Source: Bradyrhizobium sp. CER78 (GTDB taxonomy: Bacteria; Pseudomonadota; Alphaproteobacteria; Rhizobiales; Xanthobacteraceae). From it: a stretch of 64,000 nt of DNA. The stretch lies in contig NZ_JARVWP010000003.1 of assembly GCF_029846235.1 (NCBI RefSeq), forward strand, positions 496,001-560,000, given 5' to 3'. Shown here in pieces: positions 52,791 to 61,483 of the stretch. Under the pieces are notes generated by a model that saw only the letters and a list, made by a program, of their open reading frames with translations, did no database searches and had not been told where the DNA came from. Every line of letters begins with the position of its first letter. The first letter of the stretch is position 1. Made by a program: the position numbers and the translations under genes.

Positions 52791-53213
52791 TTAGCCGACG
52801 ATTTCGTTACCGGCGAAGAACTGCGCGATCTCGATCACCGCGGTCTCCGGCGCATCCGAACCGTGCACCGAGTTCTCGCCGATCGACTTCGCATAGAGCT
52901 TGCGGATGGTGCCTTCGGCGGCCTTCGACGGATCGGTCGCGCCCATCACGTCGCGATACTTCAGGATGGCGCCCTCGCCTTCCAGCACCTGGACCACGAC
53001 AGGGCCCGAGGTCATGAAGTCGACCAGCTCGCCGAAGAACGGGCGTGCCTTGTGGACGGCGTAGAAGGTCTCGGCCTGGCCGCGGGTCATCTGGATGCGC
53101 TTCTGCGCCACGATCCGCAGGCCCGCCTTCTCGATCACCGCATTGACCGCGCCGGTCAGGTTGCGCTCTGTGGCATCGGGCTTGATGATCGAAAAGGTGC
53201 GTTCAATCGCCAT
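52791..53213 (-). CDS. ndk: Nucleoside diphosphate kinase
   Basis: Balances NTP and dNTP pools by phosphate transfer; 140 aa, normal length. [15 protein letters not shown] at the start and [13 protein letters not shown], with the phospho-accepting His, are diagnostic. In the 349-base upstream gap a 14-bp perfect palindrome is found at 53385. Confidence 0.98.
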   Translation of the reverse strand: MAIERTFSIIKPDATERNLTGAVNAVIEKAGLRIVAQKRIQMTRGQAETFYAVHKARPFFGELVDFMTSGPVVVQVLEGEGAILKYRDVMGATDPSKAAEGTIRKLYAKSIGENSVHGSDAPETAVIEIAQFFAGNEIVG

Positions 53214-53384
53214 GATTTCGTCCTTGTAAACGGTGGCTGGGAGTTGCCGGGGCTTATATCGGCGCGATGGGGTAACGGCAAGCGACCCTGTGACGCGTTA
53301 GCCTTTAGTTTTGATGGATTTTCGCGGCGAAAACCGTCGCCCAAGCGGTCTCCGGACAGGTGCGCTCGGCTGGCTTACCGCGAT

Positions 53385-53398
53385 TTCACCTAGGTGAA
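53385..53398. promoter_or_regulatory. Perfect 14-bp palindrome, candidate operator
   Basis: TTCACCTAGGTGAA lies between divergent ndk and the Gly/His-rich protein gene, about 170 bases from each start. A repressor-type binding site is plausible; the regulator is unknown. The remaining intergenic sequence (53214-53562) shows no gene. Confidence 0.4.
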
Positions 53399-53562
53399 CC
53401 CATTCTGTCAGCGCCGTGCCGCTGCCGTTCAGCTCCACCCGCATAGGCTGTTCACTGATCGGACGCCTTGCTGGCCCCCCAATCCGCAAGCCTCACAGGA
53501 CGTCTCGGGAAACGATGTCACCGCGGGCGCGCCGCGCGCGCCCATAGCTCGAGGAGACGATC

Positions 53563-53829
53563 ATGTTACGCAAGATTTCGCTTGCCGCTATTGCCGCAAT
53601 TTCGCTCGGCGCCGCCGCGCTCGCCCCGACCTCCGCCTCCGCCTGGGGCGGTTGGCACGGCGGCTGGCACGGTGGATGGCACCACGGCTGGTGGGGTGGC
53701 CCGCGCGTCATCGTCGGAGGTCCGGCCTACTACGGCGGTTACGGATATGGCTACGGCGGCTGCTACGTGCGTCGCGTGGTGCCGACCCCGTGGGGTCCCC
53801 GCTGGCGCCTGGTCAATCGTTGCTACTGA
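53563..53829 (+). CDS. Exported Gly/His/Trp/Tyr-rich small protein (88 aa)
   Basis: An 88-aa protein with a signal peptide (MLRKISLAAIAAISLGAAAL, cleavage near SASA). The mature part is built of GGWHGGWHGGWHHGWWGG repeats, then GGYGYGYGG, then a cysteine-containing tail. His-rich repeats may bind metals, and two cysteines are near the end. Similar short proteins are common in Bradyrhizobium; function unknown. GAGGAGA ribosome site, and an intrinsic terminator follows. Confidence 0.75.
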   Translation: MLRKISLAAIAAISLGAAALAPTSASAWGGWHGGWHGGWHHGWWGGPRVIVGGPAYYGGYGYGYGGCYVRRVVPTPWGPRWRLVNRCY

Positions 53830-53866
53830 TCCATCTGGTCTATCGCCCGCTCCCCTGACTGAACTC

Positions 53867-53894
53867 AGCCCCGGCCTCGCGCCGGGGCTTTTTT
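53867..53894 (+). terminator. Rho-independent terminator after the Gly/His-rich gene
   Basis: AGCCCCGGC (53867-53875) pairs with GCCGGGGCT (53881-53889) and is followed by six T residues. Confidence 0.88.
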
Positions 53895-54038
53895 CTGGCC
53901 GGGGAACCCAACCCGACGATGCGCCTCACTCCCTCAAAGGCGAGAGTAAGGCGGGCGGGAAACTAAATTCGGGGGTCGCGACTTGTCATGGCGAGGATAA
54001 CTCGAACATGCGAGGTGGAACTCGCCAAGAGACATACA

Positions 54039-54221
54039 ATGACAATGACAATGACCAAGATCGACAACGATCCCGATCAGCTTGATCGCAAGACCTGCCG
54101 TTACATCTGCGACGCCGTGGGTGAACGGCTCCAGCAAAGCTTGCGGCCAGAGCCCGCGCTTTCGTCCCGCCTCCAGCAACTCCTCGAGGAGATGCAACGG
54201 CGGGAAAACGATCACCATTAG
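54039..54221 (+). CDS. Small acidic-helical hypothetical protein (60 aa)
   Basis: A 60-aa soluble protein starting MTMTMTKIDNDPDQLDRKT, from a (ATGACA)n-like repeat that offers three possible ATG starts. A helical C-terminus (SSRLQQLLEEMQRRENDHH) follows CRYICDAVGERLQQSL. Two cysteines are present. Function unknown; the best start is uncertain. Confidence 0.5.
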   Translation: MTMTMTKIDNDPDQLDRKTCRYICDAVGERLQQSLRPEPALSSRLQQLLEEMQRRENDHH

Positions 54222-54330
54222 GTATTGCGGGCTCACCAGCAGCCCCAATTGCGTTTTTGCAACAGCCGTCCGGAGAGATTTTTACAGGTAGACGGGTTGC
54301 GTTTGGCAGCGGGTCCGGTGACAACGCTGC

Positions 54331-56193
54331 ATGCTCTCCATCACTGACATCTCAATCCGGATCGCCGGACGGCTGTTGATTGATCACAGTTCTGTGCAAA
54401 TCGTGCCCGGCGCGCGCGTCGGATTTGTCGGCCGTAACGGCGTTGGCAAGTCGACGCTGTTTCATGCCATCCGCGGCGACCTCCCGACCGAGAGCGGCAG
54501 CATCGCGCTGCCGCCGCGCTGGCGGATCGGCAGCTTGGCGCAGGAAGCACCCGACGGGCCGGAAAGCCTGATCAACGTCGTGCTGAAGGCCGACCTCGAG
54601 CGCGACGCGCTGCTGCACGAGGCCGAGACCGCGCACGACCCGCATCGGATCGCCGAGATCCAGACCCGGCTGGTCGACATCGACGCCCACTCCGCCCCCG
54701 CCCGGGCAGCTGCGATCCTCTCCGGCCTCGGCTTCTCGACCGCAGACCAGGCGCGGCCCTGCGCGGAATTCTCCGGCGGCTGGCGCATGCGCGTCGCGCT
54801 GGCGGCGACACTGTTCTCCGCACCCGACCTGCTGCTGCTGGACGAACCGACCAACTATCTCGATCTCGAAGGCACGTTGTGGCTCGAGAACCACCTCGCC
54901 AACTATCCGCGTACGGTGATCGTGATCAGCCACGACCGCGATCTGCTGGACACCTCGGTCGATCAGATCCTGCATCTCGATCGCGGCAGGCTGACGCTCT
55001 ACAAGGGCACCTATTCCTCCTTCGAGGAACAGCGCGCCGCGCGCGAATTGCTCGACGCCAAGCACGCCAAGCGGCAGGCCGATGAGCGCAAGCGCCTGCA
55101 GGACTTCGTCGACCGCTTCAAGGCCAAGGCCTCCAAGGCGCGGCAGGCGCAGTCGCGCGTGAAAATGCTGGAGCGGATGAAGCCGATCACCGCGCTGGTG
55201 ACCCAGGACGTTCACGAGATCTCGTTCCCGGCACCGGAGAAGCTGCTGTCGCCGCCGATCATTGCGGTCGATGACGTCTCGGTCGGCTACGAGCCGGGCA
55301 AGCCGGTGCTCAACCGCGTGACGCTGCGCGTCGATACCGACGACCGCATCGCGTTGCTCGGCTCCAACGGCAACGGCAAGTCGACGCTGGTCAAGTTGCT
55401 GGCCGGCAAGCTCGCGCCGTTCTCGGGCAGGATCACAAAAGCGGACAAGCTGTCGGTCGGCTATTTCGCCCAGCACCAGGTCGACGAGCTCAATCTCGAC
55501 GGCTCCCCCTATGATCACATCCGCAAGCTGATGCCCGAGACTCCGGAGAGCAAGGTGCGCGCCCGCGTCGGCGCGATCGGCTTCTCCGGCAAGGCCGGCG
55601 ACACGCTGGTGAAGAGCCTGTCGGGCGGCGAGAAGGCGCGGCTGCTGCTCGGGCTTGCGACGTTCTATGGCCCCAACATGATCATCCTGGACGAGCCGAC
55701 CAACCATCTCGACATCGACAGCCGCGCGGCGCTGGCGGAGGCGATCAACGAATTCCCCGGCGCCATCATCATGGTCTCGCACGATCGCTATCTGATCGAG
55801 GCCTGCGCCGACCGGTTGTGGGTCGTGGCGAACCAGACCGTCACGGCCTACGACGGCGATCTCGACGAATATCGCCGCATGATCCTGTCGGCCAATGACG
55901 GACGGACGGCCTCGCGCGAGCGCGCCAAGGAGCCGACAAAGCCCGAGCGGATCCGCAATGAAAGGCGCGTTTCACCGCGGCAGCGGGTGACGCAAGCCGA
56001 GAGCGAGATCGAGCGCATCAACGGCATCATCGCCAAGATCGATACCGCGCTCGCGCTGCCCGATATCTTTACGCGCGATCCCAAGCAGGCTGCGCAGCTG
56101 ACCAAGGCGCGCGCCGGCGCCGAGAGCGCGCTGCAACGCGCCGAGGAAGAATGGCTGGAGGCCAGCGCCGAACTCGACGAGGCCGCGAACTAG
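54331..56193 (+). CDS. ABC-F family ATPase
   Basis: A 620-aa soluble protein with two ABC domains and no membrane part. Walker A motifs are GRNGVGKST (34-42) and GSNGNGKST; the ABC signatures are EFSGGWRMRV and SLSGGEKARL; the Walker B motifs are LLLLDEPTNYLD and MIILDEPTNHLD. A charged helical linker lies between, and a coiled-coil-like C-terminus resembles Uup/EttA. Members act on the ribosome (translation regulation or antibiotic protection); the specific role is not clear. Confidence 0.94.
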   Translation: MLSITDISIRIAGRLLIDHSSVQIVPGARVGFVGRNGVGKSTLFHAIRGDLPTESGSIALPPRWRIGSLAQEAPDGPESLINVVLKADLERDALLHEAETAHDPHRIAEIQTRLVDIDAHSAPARAAAILSGLGFSTADQARPCAEFSGGWRMRVALAATLFSAPDLLLLDEPTNYLDLEGTLWLENHLANYPRTVIVISHDRDLLDTSVDQILHLDRGRLTLYKGTYSSFEEQRAARELLDAKHAKRQADERKRLQDFVDRFKAKASKARQAQSRVKMLERMKPITALVTQDVHEISFPAPEKLLSPPIIAVDDVSVGYEPGKPVLNRVTLRVDTDDRIALLGSNGNGKSTLVKLLAGKLAPFSGRITKADKLSVGYFAQHQVDELNLDGSPYDHIRKLMPETPESKVRARVGAIGFSGKAGDTLVKSLSGGEKARLLLGLATFYGPNMIILDEPTNHLDIDSRAALAEAINEFPGAIIMVSHDRYLIEACADRLWVVANQTVTAYDGDLDEYRRMILSANDGRTASRERAKEPTKPERIRNERRVSPRQRVTQAESEIERINGIIAKIDTALALPDIFTRDPKQAAQLTKARAGAESALQRAEEEWLEASAELDEAAN

Positions 56194-56212
56194 CGTCGTT
56201 GCGGGTTGCGGC

Positions 56213-56794
56213 TCAGCCGTTCGAGGTTGCCGCCGACTTTTTCGGCTTCTTCTTTGGCTTCGCAGCCTTCGGCTCCGGCGCGGGATCAGGACCACGCTCG
56301 ACCGACGTAAGGCGCCCCCCGGAGAACGTATAGATGCCGGCGCGTGCGCCACGCGACCAGGTCACCACCGCGACGCGTTCGCCGCCAGGTCCGTTCGACA
56401 GGTTCACGCTATCGGGGGCGCCGATGCCGCGCACGACGTCGCATTCGGTGTGGCCGAGTGCGACGCTGCCGCCCATCGGCTGCGGCGGCGGGGCACCGGG
56501 AGCCTGCGCGTTCGCATCGGCAGCGCCCGGCGGGGGCGCCATGCCTGGACAGCTGCCGTCGGCACTGACGAGGTCGTCGTTGGTCACCGGCTTGTCCGGC
56601 GTCAGGGGCGGCGATTCGATCGAGATGTTGCGGATGAATACCCGTCCGGGCCGCGAGAACCAGTCTGCATCACGCGAGAAAATGTCGGATGCGCTTGAAC
56701 AGCCGGCAAGGCCAGGTGCAAGCAACAGCAGGGCCAGCAGCGACTTCCGACTGAATGTTCCGTCTCGCACGATCGACAAGGCTCCTAACCCCAC
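56213..56794 (-). CDS. Putative lipoprotein (193 aa)
   Basis: A 193-aa protein with a lipobox LAGC (Cys32) after a hydrophobic leader. The mature part has Pro-rich stretches, VGA-like CDVVRGIGAPDSVNL and VVTWSRGARAGIYTFSGGRLT, and a Lys/Pro-rich C-terminal tail. The central pattern (a start-of-barrel CDVVRGIG followed by a TW-x-RG strand) is reminiscent of small SmpA/OmlA-type proteins, but this is weak. No function assigned. Its stop lies 20 bases from the convergent ABC-F gene. Confidence 0.65.
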   Translation of the reverse strand: MGLGALSIVRDGTFSRKSLLALLLLAPGLAGCSSASDIFSRDADWFSRPGRVFIRNISIESPPLTPDKPVTNDDLVSADGSCPGMAPPPGAADANAQAPGAPPPQPMGGSVALGHTECDVVRGIGAPDSVNLSNGPGGERVAVVTWSRGARAGIYTFSGGRLTSVERGPDPAPEPKAAKPKKKPKKSAATSNG

Positions 56795-56882
56795 TACCTA
56801 AGGGGTTGTCCGAACATCACTTTGCGGCATGACCGTGACCCGCCCCGGGAAACGTCGAATTATCATTAATTAGTCGATATCG

Positions 56883-57335
56883 CTATTGGCGCCGCTGCCA
56901 GCGTCCCCGCTCGTCGGTCTGCCAATAGGTGACCTCGAAGCCCCGTGCCTTGCAGGCGGTCCAGCTCTCCCTGGCCGCGGCCACCGCGTCGGGATCGTCG
57001 CCGTTGAACACGAGGACCACCCGCTCGTAGCTGTCGCAGTCGGCCGGCAGCGCCGCGTTGTCGACCAGGAATCGGACATTGGCCCGGTTCGGATTATCTT
57101 CCTCGATCGACAGGATGATCGGCTGGTCCTGTGCATCGGCAACGCGCGCGCTCGCGTGCGGGAGGAATGAATCGTCGCTGTAGGTCCACAGATGCGCGTC
57201 GAGCGTCTCGGCGCGCTCCTGCGACGTCGATTGCACGACCACGCGCCAGCCGCGCTCGAGTGACTTCTCAAGCAGCGGCGGCAACACGGTCTCCAGCGTC
57301 ATGTTCTGCAGATGGTAGAACAGAACCTCGGTCAT
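56883..57335 (-). CDS. holC: DNA polymerase III chi subunit
   Basis: A 150-aa subunit of the clamp-loader assembly that links SSB to the polymerase. VLFYHLQNMTLETVLPPLLEK at the start and VVVQSTSQERAETLDAHLWTY are the family pattern, followed by FLPH and VLVFNGDD. It directly follows pepA on the same strand, the usual arrangement in Alphaproteobacteria. Confidence 0.93.
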   Translation of the reverse strand: MTEVLFYHLQNMTLETVLPPLLEKSLERGWRVVVQSTSQERAETLDAHLWTYSDDSFLPHASARVADAQDQPIILSIEEDNPNRANVRFLVDNAALPADCDSYERVVLVFNGDDPDAVAAARESWTACKARGFEVTYWQTDERGRWQRRQ

Positions 57336-57350
57336 GCGACGGCTGACACT

Positions 57351-58853
57351 CTACTTCTTGGCTTCGTAATAATCGGAGACCAGTCGCTCGAGCAGCCGGA
57401 CGCCGTAGCCCGAGCCCCAGCTCTGGTTGATCTCGGTCTTCGGCGCGCCCATCGCGGTGCCGGCGATGTCGAGATGGGCCCAGGGCGTGCCGTCGACGAA
57501 GCGCTGCAGGAATTGCGCGGCCGTGATCGAGCCACCATTGCGCCCGCCGGTGTTCTTCATGTCGGCGAATTGCGAGTCGATCTGCTTGTCGTATTCGGGA
57601 CCCAGCGGCATGCGCCACACCTTCTCCCCGGTCTCCAGGCCGACCTTCGCGAGACGCTCGGCGAGTTCGTCATTGTTGGAGAACATGCCGGCGTGATCGG
57701 TGCCGAGTGCGACCATGATCGCTCCGGTCAGCGTTGCCAGATCGACCATGAACTTCGGCTTGCACTTCTTGGCGACGTACCAGAGCACGTCGGCGAGCAC
57801 GAGGCGCCCCTCGGCGTCGGTGTTGATGATTTCGATGGTCTGGCCGGACATCGAGGTGACGATGTCGCCCGGACGCTGCGCATTGCCGTCGGGCATGTTC
57901 TCGACGAGGCCGATGGCGCCGACGGCGTTGACGCGGGCCTTGCGCGCCGCGAGCGCGTGCATCAGCCCGACCACGCAGGCTGCGCCGCCCATGTCACCCT
58001 TCATATCCTCCATGCCGCCGGCCGACTTGATCGAGATACCGCCGGTGTCGAAGCAGACGCCCTTGCCGACGAACGCGACCGGCGCCTCGCTCTTCTTGCC
58101 GCCGTTCCAGCGCATGATCACGGTGCGGCTGGGCCGCACCGAGCCCTGCCCGACGCCGAGCAGCGCACCCATGCCGAGCTTGGTCATCGCCTTGACGTCG
58201 AGGACCTCGACGGTGACGCCGAGCTTGCGGAGCTGGCTGGCGCGGCGCGCGAACTCCTCGGGGTACAGCACGTTCGGCGGCTCGTTGACGAGTTCACGCG
58301 CGAGATTGACGCCGTCGACGATCGACGATTCGGGTGCGAACGTCTTCTTCGCAGAGGCGACGTCGTCGACCGCGATCGAGACCTCGGCCCGCACGGCGCC
58401 GTCCTCGCCGTCCTTCTTCTTGGTCTTGTAGCGGTCGAACTTGTAGGCCCGCAGGCGGATGCCGGTGGCAATCGTGGCTGCCTGGCCGGCGGTCATTGCA
58501 GCATCGGGCAGTTCCGCGAGGACGGTCATCGCGGCGCTGCCAGCATTGAGCTTGCCGGCCACCACGCCGCCGAATTTGAGAAGATCCTTCTCCTTGAGGT
58601 CGGCCGCCTTGCCGGTGCCGATCACGATCAGCCGGTCGACCTTGATTCCCTCCGGCGCCAGGATGTCCAGGGCTGCCCCGCTCTTGCCCTTGAACTGGTT
58701 GGCGGCGGCCGCCCGCTTGACCGTCTCAGCCGCGGCTCCCAGCACCTTCCTTGTGGCAGCCCCCAGCTTCAATTGCTCGTCGCAAAAGGCGACCAGGATG
58801 CCGCGAGCGGACGCGGAGAATGGGACAAAGCCGACCTTGACGGCGTCGGACAT
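57351..58853 (-). CDS. pepA: Leucyl aminopeptidase (PepA)
   Basis: Two-zinc M17 aminopeptidase, 500 aa. [32 protein letters not shown] and [12 protein letters not shown] carry the metal and catalytic residues. It releases N-terminal amino acids in the cytoplasm; in E. coli the protein also binds DNA, a role not assumed here. First gene of pepA-holC, divergent from the lpt operon. Confidence 0.97.
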   Translation of the reverse strand: MSDAVKVGFVPFSASARGILVAFCDEQLKLGAATRKVLGAAAETVKRAAAANQFKGKSGAALDILAPEGIKVDRLIVIGTGKAADLKEKDLLKFGGVVAGKLNAGSAAMTVLAELPDAAMTAGQAATIATGIRLRAYKFDRYKTKKKDGEDGAVRAEVSIAVDDVASAKKTFAPESSIVDGVNLARELVNEPPNVLYPEEFARRASQLRKLGVTVEVLDVKAMTKLGMGALLGVGQGSVRPSRTVIMRWNGGKKSEAPVAFVGKGVCFDTGGISIKSAGGMEDMKGDMGGAACVVGLMHALAARKARVNAVGAIGLVENMPDGNAQRPGDIVTSMSGQTIEIINTDAEGRLVLADVLWYVAKKCKPKFMVDLATLTGAIMVALGTDHAGMFSNNDELAERLAKVGLETGEKVWRMPLGPEYDKQIDSQFADMKNTGGRNGGSITAAQFLQRFVDGTPWAHLDIAGTAMGAPKTEINQSWGSGYGVRLLERLVSDYYEAKK

Positions 58854-59031
58854 AGGAAAATCCTCCAGAACTCAGGGTGTTGCTCGGACCTGAGGCGGTC
58901 CTTCCGGCACGCGGGGTGAGCATTGCGATGGCGGTCCGGAACGCCCCGGACCGGGCTTGTGAGACACTATGGCCTGCCGGCTGCGCCGCTGCCAAGCGCC
59001 GGAGTGGCCGGAAGGCCACAAAAGCGATTAA

Positions 59032-59046
59032 TTAACCATAAATTAA
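59032..59046. promoter_or_regulatory. CtrA-type box (TTAA-N7-TTAA) upstream of the lpt operon
   Basis: TTAA-CCATAAA-TTAA matches the cell-cycle regulator CtrA consensus exactly in spacing, inside an AT-rich island of the 370-base pepA-lptF gap. No other features were found in that gap. Confidence 0.5.
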
Positions 59047-59222
59047 GCGCGCCTTGGCCCGGCCATTTTGTTGACGGATCAAAGGGATGGTAGTGAGAGT
59101 GTGAACAGAGAGTGAGCCGGACGGGTCCGCGGCTCGACCATAGGGGAACCCGGGTTGACGGGATTGGTCGAAAGCCGTGCGTTTGGTTGCGCCATGGGGG
59201 ACGTGGGGGTCGTGCGGTAGCG

Positions 59223-60389
59223 ATGGGGTCGGTCGACAAGTACATCTTCAAAACGACGCTGGCGTCGTTTGCGCTTGTCCTGGTCAGCCTCACCGGGGTG
59301 ATCTGGATTACCCAGGCGTTGCGCGGCATCGACCTGATGACCAGCCAGGGTCAGACCATCCTCACCTTTCTCGGCATCACCGGCCTCGTGATCCCTGCCC
59401 TCGTCCTGATCATCGCCCCGATCGCACTGATGATCGCGATCTCGCACACGCTGAACAAGCTCGCGACCGATTCCGAGATCATCGTCATGAACGCGGCCGG
59501 CTTCTCGCCGTTCCGGCTGTTCTACCCATTCTTCTATGCAACCTGCGTGGTGGCGGCACTGGTCGCCTTCATCGGCGCCTATCTCGCCCCCGACGGCATG
59601 CGCCGGATCAAGCAGTGGGATGCCGAGATCACCGCCGACGTCCTGACCAACATCCTGCAACCCGGCCGCTTCGCCCAGCTCGACCAGAACCTGACGATTC
59701 GGATCCGCGAGCGCCTGCCCGGCGGCGTGCTCGGCGGTGTTTTCGTCGACGACCGCCGCGATCCGCAGCAGCGCGTCACCATCGTCGCCGACCACGGCAC
59801 CGTGCTGAAGAACGAGAGCGGCTCGTATCTCGTGCTGGAGGACGGCAATCTCGAACGATTCGAAGTCGGCAAGCGCGATCCGACGCTGGTGGTGTTTCAG
59901 CGCTACGCGTTCGACATGTCGAAATTCTCGCAAGGCCGCGACGTCACGCTCGGAATTCGCGAGCGCTACCTCTGGGAGCTGATGTGGCCGGACGAGAACG
60001 ATCAGACCTATCAGCAGCTGTCAGGCCAGTTCTTCGCGGAGCTGCATGATCGCTTCATGGCACCGCTCTATCCGTTCGCGTTCGCGGCCCTCACCTTTGC
60101 TTTCCTCGGCGCGCCGCGCACCACGCGCCAGAGCCGCAATTTCTCGATCGGCGGCTCGGTATTTGCGGTGTTCGGCCTGCGCATGGTCGGATTCGCCTGC
60201 TCGGTGGTCGCGGTGAAAACGCCGATCGCAGCGCTCGTGCAATATCTGATGCTGTTCGGCGGCATCGGCGTCGGGCTCTGGATGATCATCGGCGGCGTGG
60301 TCGTCGAGCCGCCGCCGCGGCTGATGGAAGCGATCAACAGGAACAACGAACGCATTGCGCGCCTCTTCCGGAGGCCCGCAACCGCATGA
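59223..60389 (+). CDS. lptF: LPS export ABC transporter permease LptF
   Basis: A 388-aa inner-membrane permease with about six helices and a periplasmic beta-jellyroll domain, part of the LptB2FG motor that extracts lipopolysaccharide. VDKYIFKTTLASFALVLVSL opens the first helix, and the central region (NLTIRIRERLPGGVLGGV) is periplasmic. The ATG at 59223 is preferred to a longer, uncharacteristic frame. Its stop overlaps the lptG start (ATGA). Confidence 0.95.
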   Translation: MGSVDKYIFKTTLASFALVLVSLTGVIWITQALRGIDLMTSQGQTILTFLGITGLVIPALVLIIAPIALMIAISHTLNKLATDSEIIVMNAAGFSPFRLFYPFFYATCVVAALVAFIGAYLAPDGMRRIKQWDAEITADVLTNILQPGRFAQLDQNLTIRIRERLPGGVLGGVFVDDRRDPQQRVTIVADHGTVLKNESGSYLVLEDGNLERFEVGKRDPTLVVFQRYAFDMSKFSQGRDVTLGIRERYLWELMWPDENDQTYQQLSGQFFAELHDRFMAPLYPFAFAALTFAFLGAPRTTRQSRNFSIGGSVFAVFGLRMVGFACSVVAVKTPIAALVQYLMLFGGIGVGLWMIIGGVVVEPPPRLMEAINRNNERIARLFRRPATA

Positions 60390-61483
60390 GCATGGTCACA
60401 AATACGCTCGGCCGCTATTTCGCCGGCCGATTCGTGATCGCAGCGGTCGGCGTGTTCGCGGGCATCTTCGTGCTGCTCGTGCTGGTCGACTATATCGAGA
60501 TGGTGCGCAAGACGTCGGGCCTAGTCGGCGCCTCCGCCATCACAGTCGCCGAGACCTCGCTGTTCCGCGTGCCGCAATTGCTCGAAAAGCTGATGCCGTT
60601 CTGCGTGCTGATCGGGGCGATGACCTGCTATCTCGCGTTGTCGCGGCGGCTGGAGCTCGTGGTGGCGCGCGCCGCCGGCGTCTCGGCTTGGCAATTCATC
60701 TCGCCGGCGCTGGCCAGCGCGATCGTGCTCGGCATCTTTGCGACCACCGCCTACAATCCGATCTCGGCCAATCTGCGCGAGCTCTCCAAACGGATGGAGG
60801 CCGAACTGTTCGGCTCTGCGCCGGGCGGCGGCATTCAGGACGCGTCGGGCTTCTGGCTCAACCAGATCAATGACGAGGGCCAGGCGATCATCAATGCGGC
60901 GCGCAGCGAACAGCAGGGCGTCCGGCTGACCGGCCTCACGGTGTTTCGATTCGATACGGCGTTGCAGTTCAAGGAACGAATCGAGGCCCGCGAAGCGACG
61001 CTCGAAGAGGGCCGTTGGGTGTTCACAGGAGTACGCCGATACACCCTCGACAAGGCTCCGGTGGACCAGGACACCTTCTATCTGACCACCACCCTCACCC
61101 CGGCACAGGTGCGCAACAGTTTCTCCACCCCCGAAACTGTGTCCTTTTGGCAACTGCCGAACTACATCCGCTCATCGGAGAGCTCAGGGTTCGCGACGGC
61201 TGGCTATCGCTTGCAGTATCACAAGCTCATCGCACAGCCGTTTTTGCTGGCTGCGATGGTGATGTTGGCGGCTTCTGTGAGCCTCCGCTTCTTTCGGATG
61301 GGCGGCGTGCAGAAGATGGTTTTGAGTGGCGTGGGCGCAGGCTTTCTGCTCTACGTGCTTTCGAAAGTAACTGAAGATTTGAGCAAGGCTGAGTTGATGC
61401 ATCCCATCGCTGCGGCGTGGTTGCCCGTCGTCGTGGGTAGCCTCACCGGTTTCTTAGCCTTGCTGTACCAGGAGGACGGGTAG
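60386..61483 (+). CDS. lptG: LPS export ABC transporter permease LptG
   Basis: A 365-aa partner of LptF with the same layout: about six membrane helices and a periplasmic domain. LGRYFAGRFVIAAVGVF near the start and SLRFFRMGGVQKMVLSGVGAG near the end are typical. It starts in an ATGA overlap with lptF and its stop shares a base with the lptD start. Confidence 0.95.
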   Translation: MSMVTNTLGRYFAGRFVIAAVGVFAGIFVLLVLVDYIEMVRKTSGLVGASAITVAETSLFRVPQLLEKLMPFCVLIGAMTCYLALSRRLELVVARAAGVSAWQFISPALASAIVLGIFATTAYNPISANLRELSKRMEAELFGSAPGGGIQDASGFWLNQINDEGQAIINAARSEQQGVRLTGLTVFRFDTALQFKERIEAREATLEEGRWVFTGVRRYTLDKAPVDQDTFYLTTTLTPAQVRNSFSTPETVSFWQLPNYIRSSESSGFATAGYRLQYHKLIAQPFLLAAMVMLAASVSLRFFRMGGVQKMVLSGVGAGFLLYVLSKVTEDLSKAELMHPIAAAWLPVVVGSLTGFLALLYQEDG

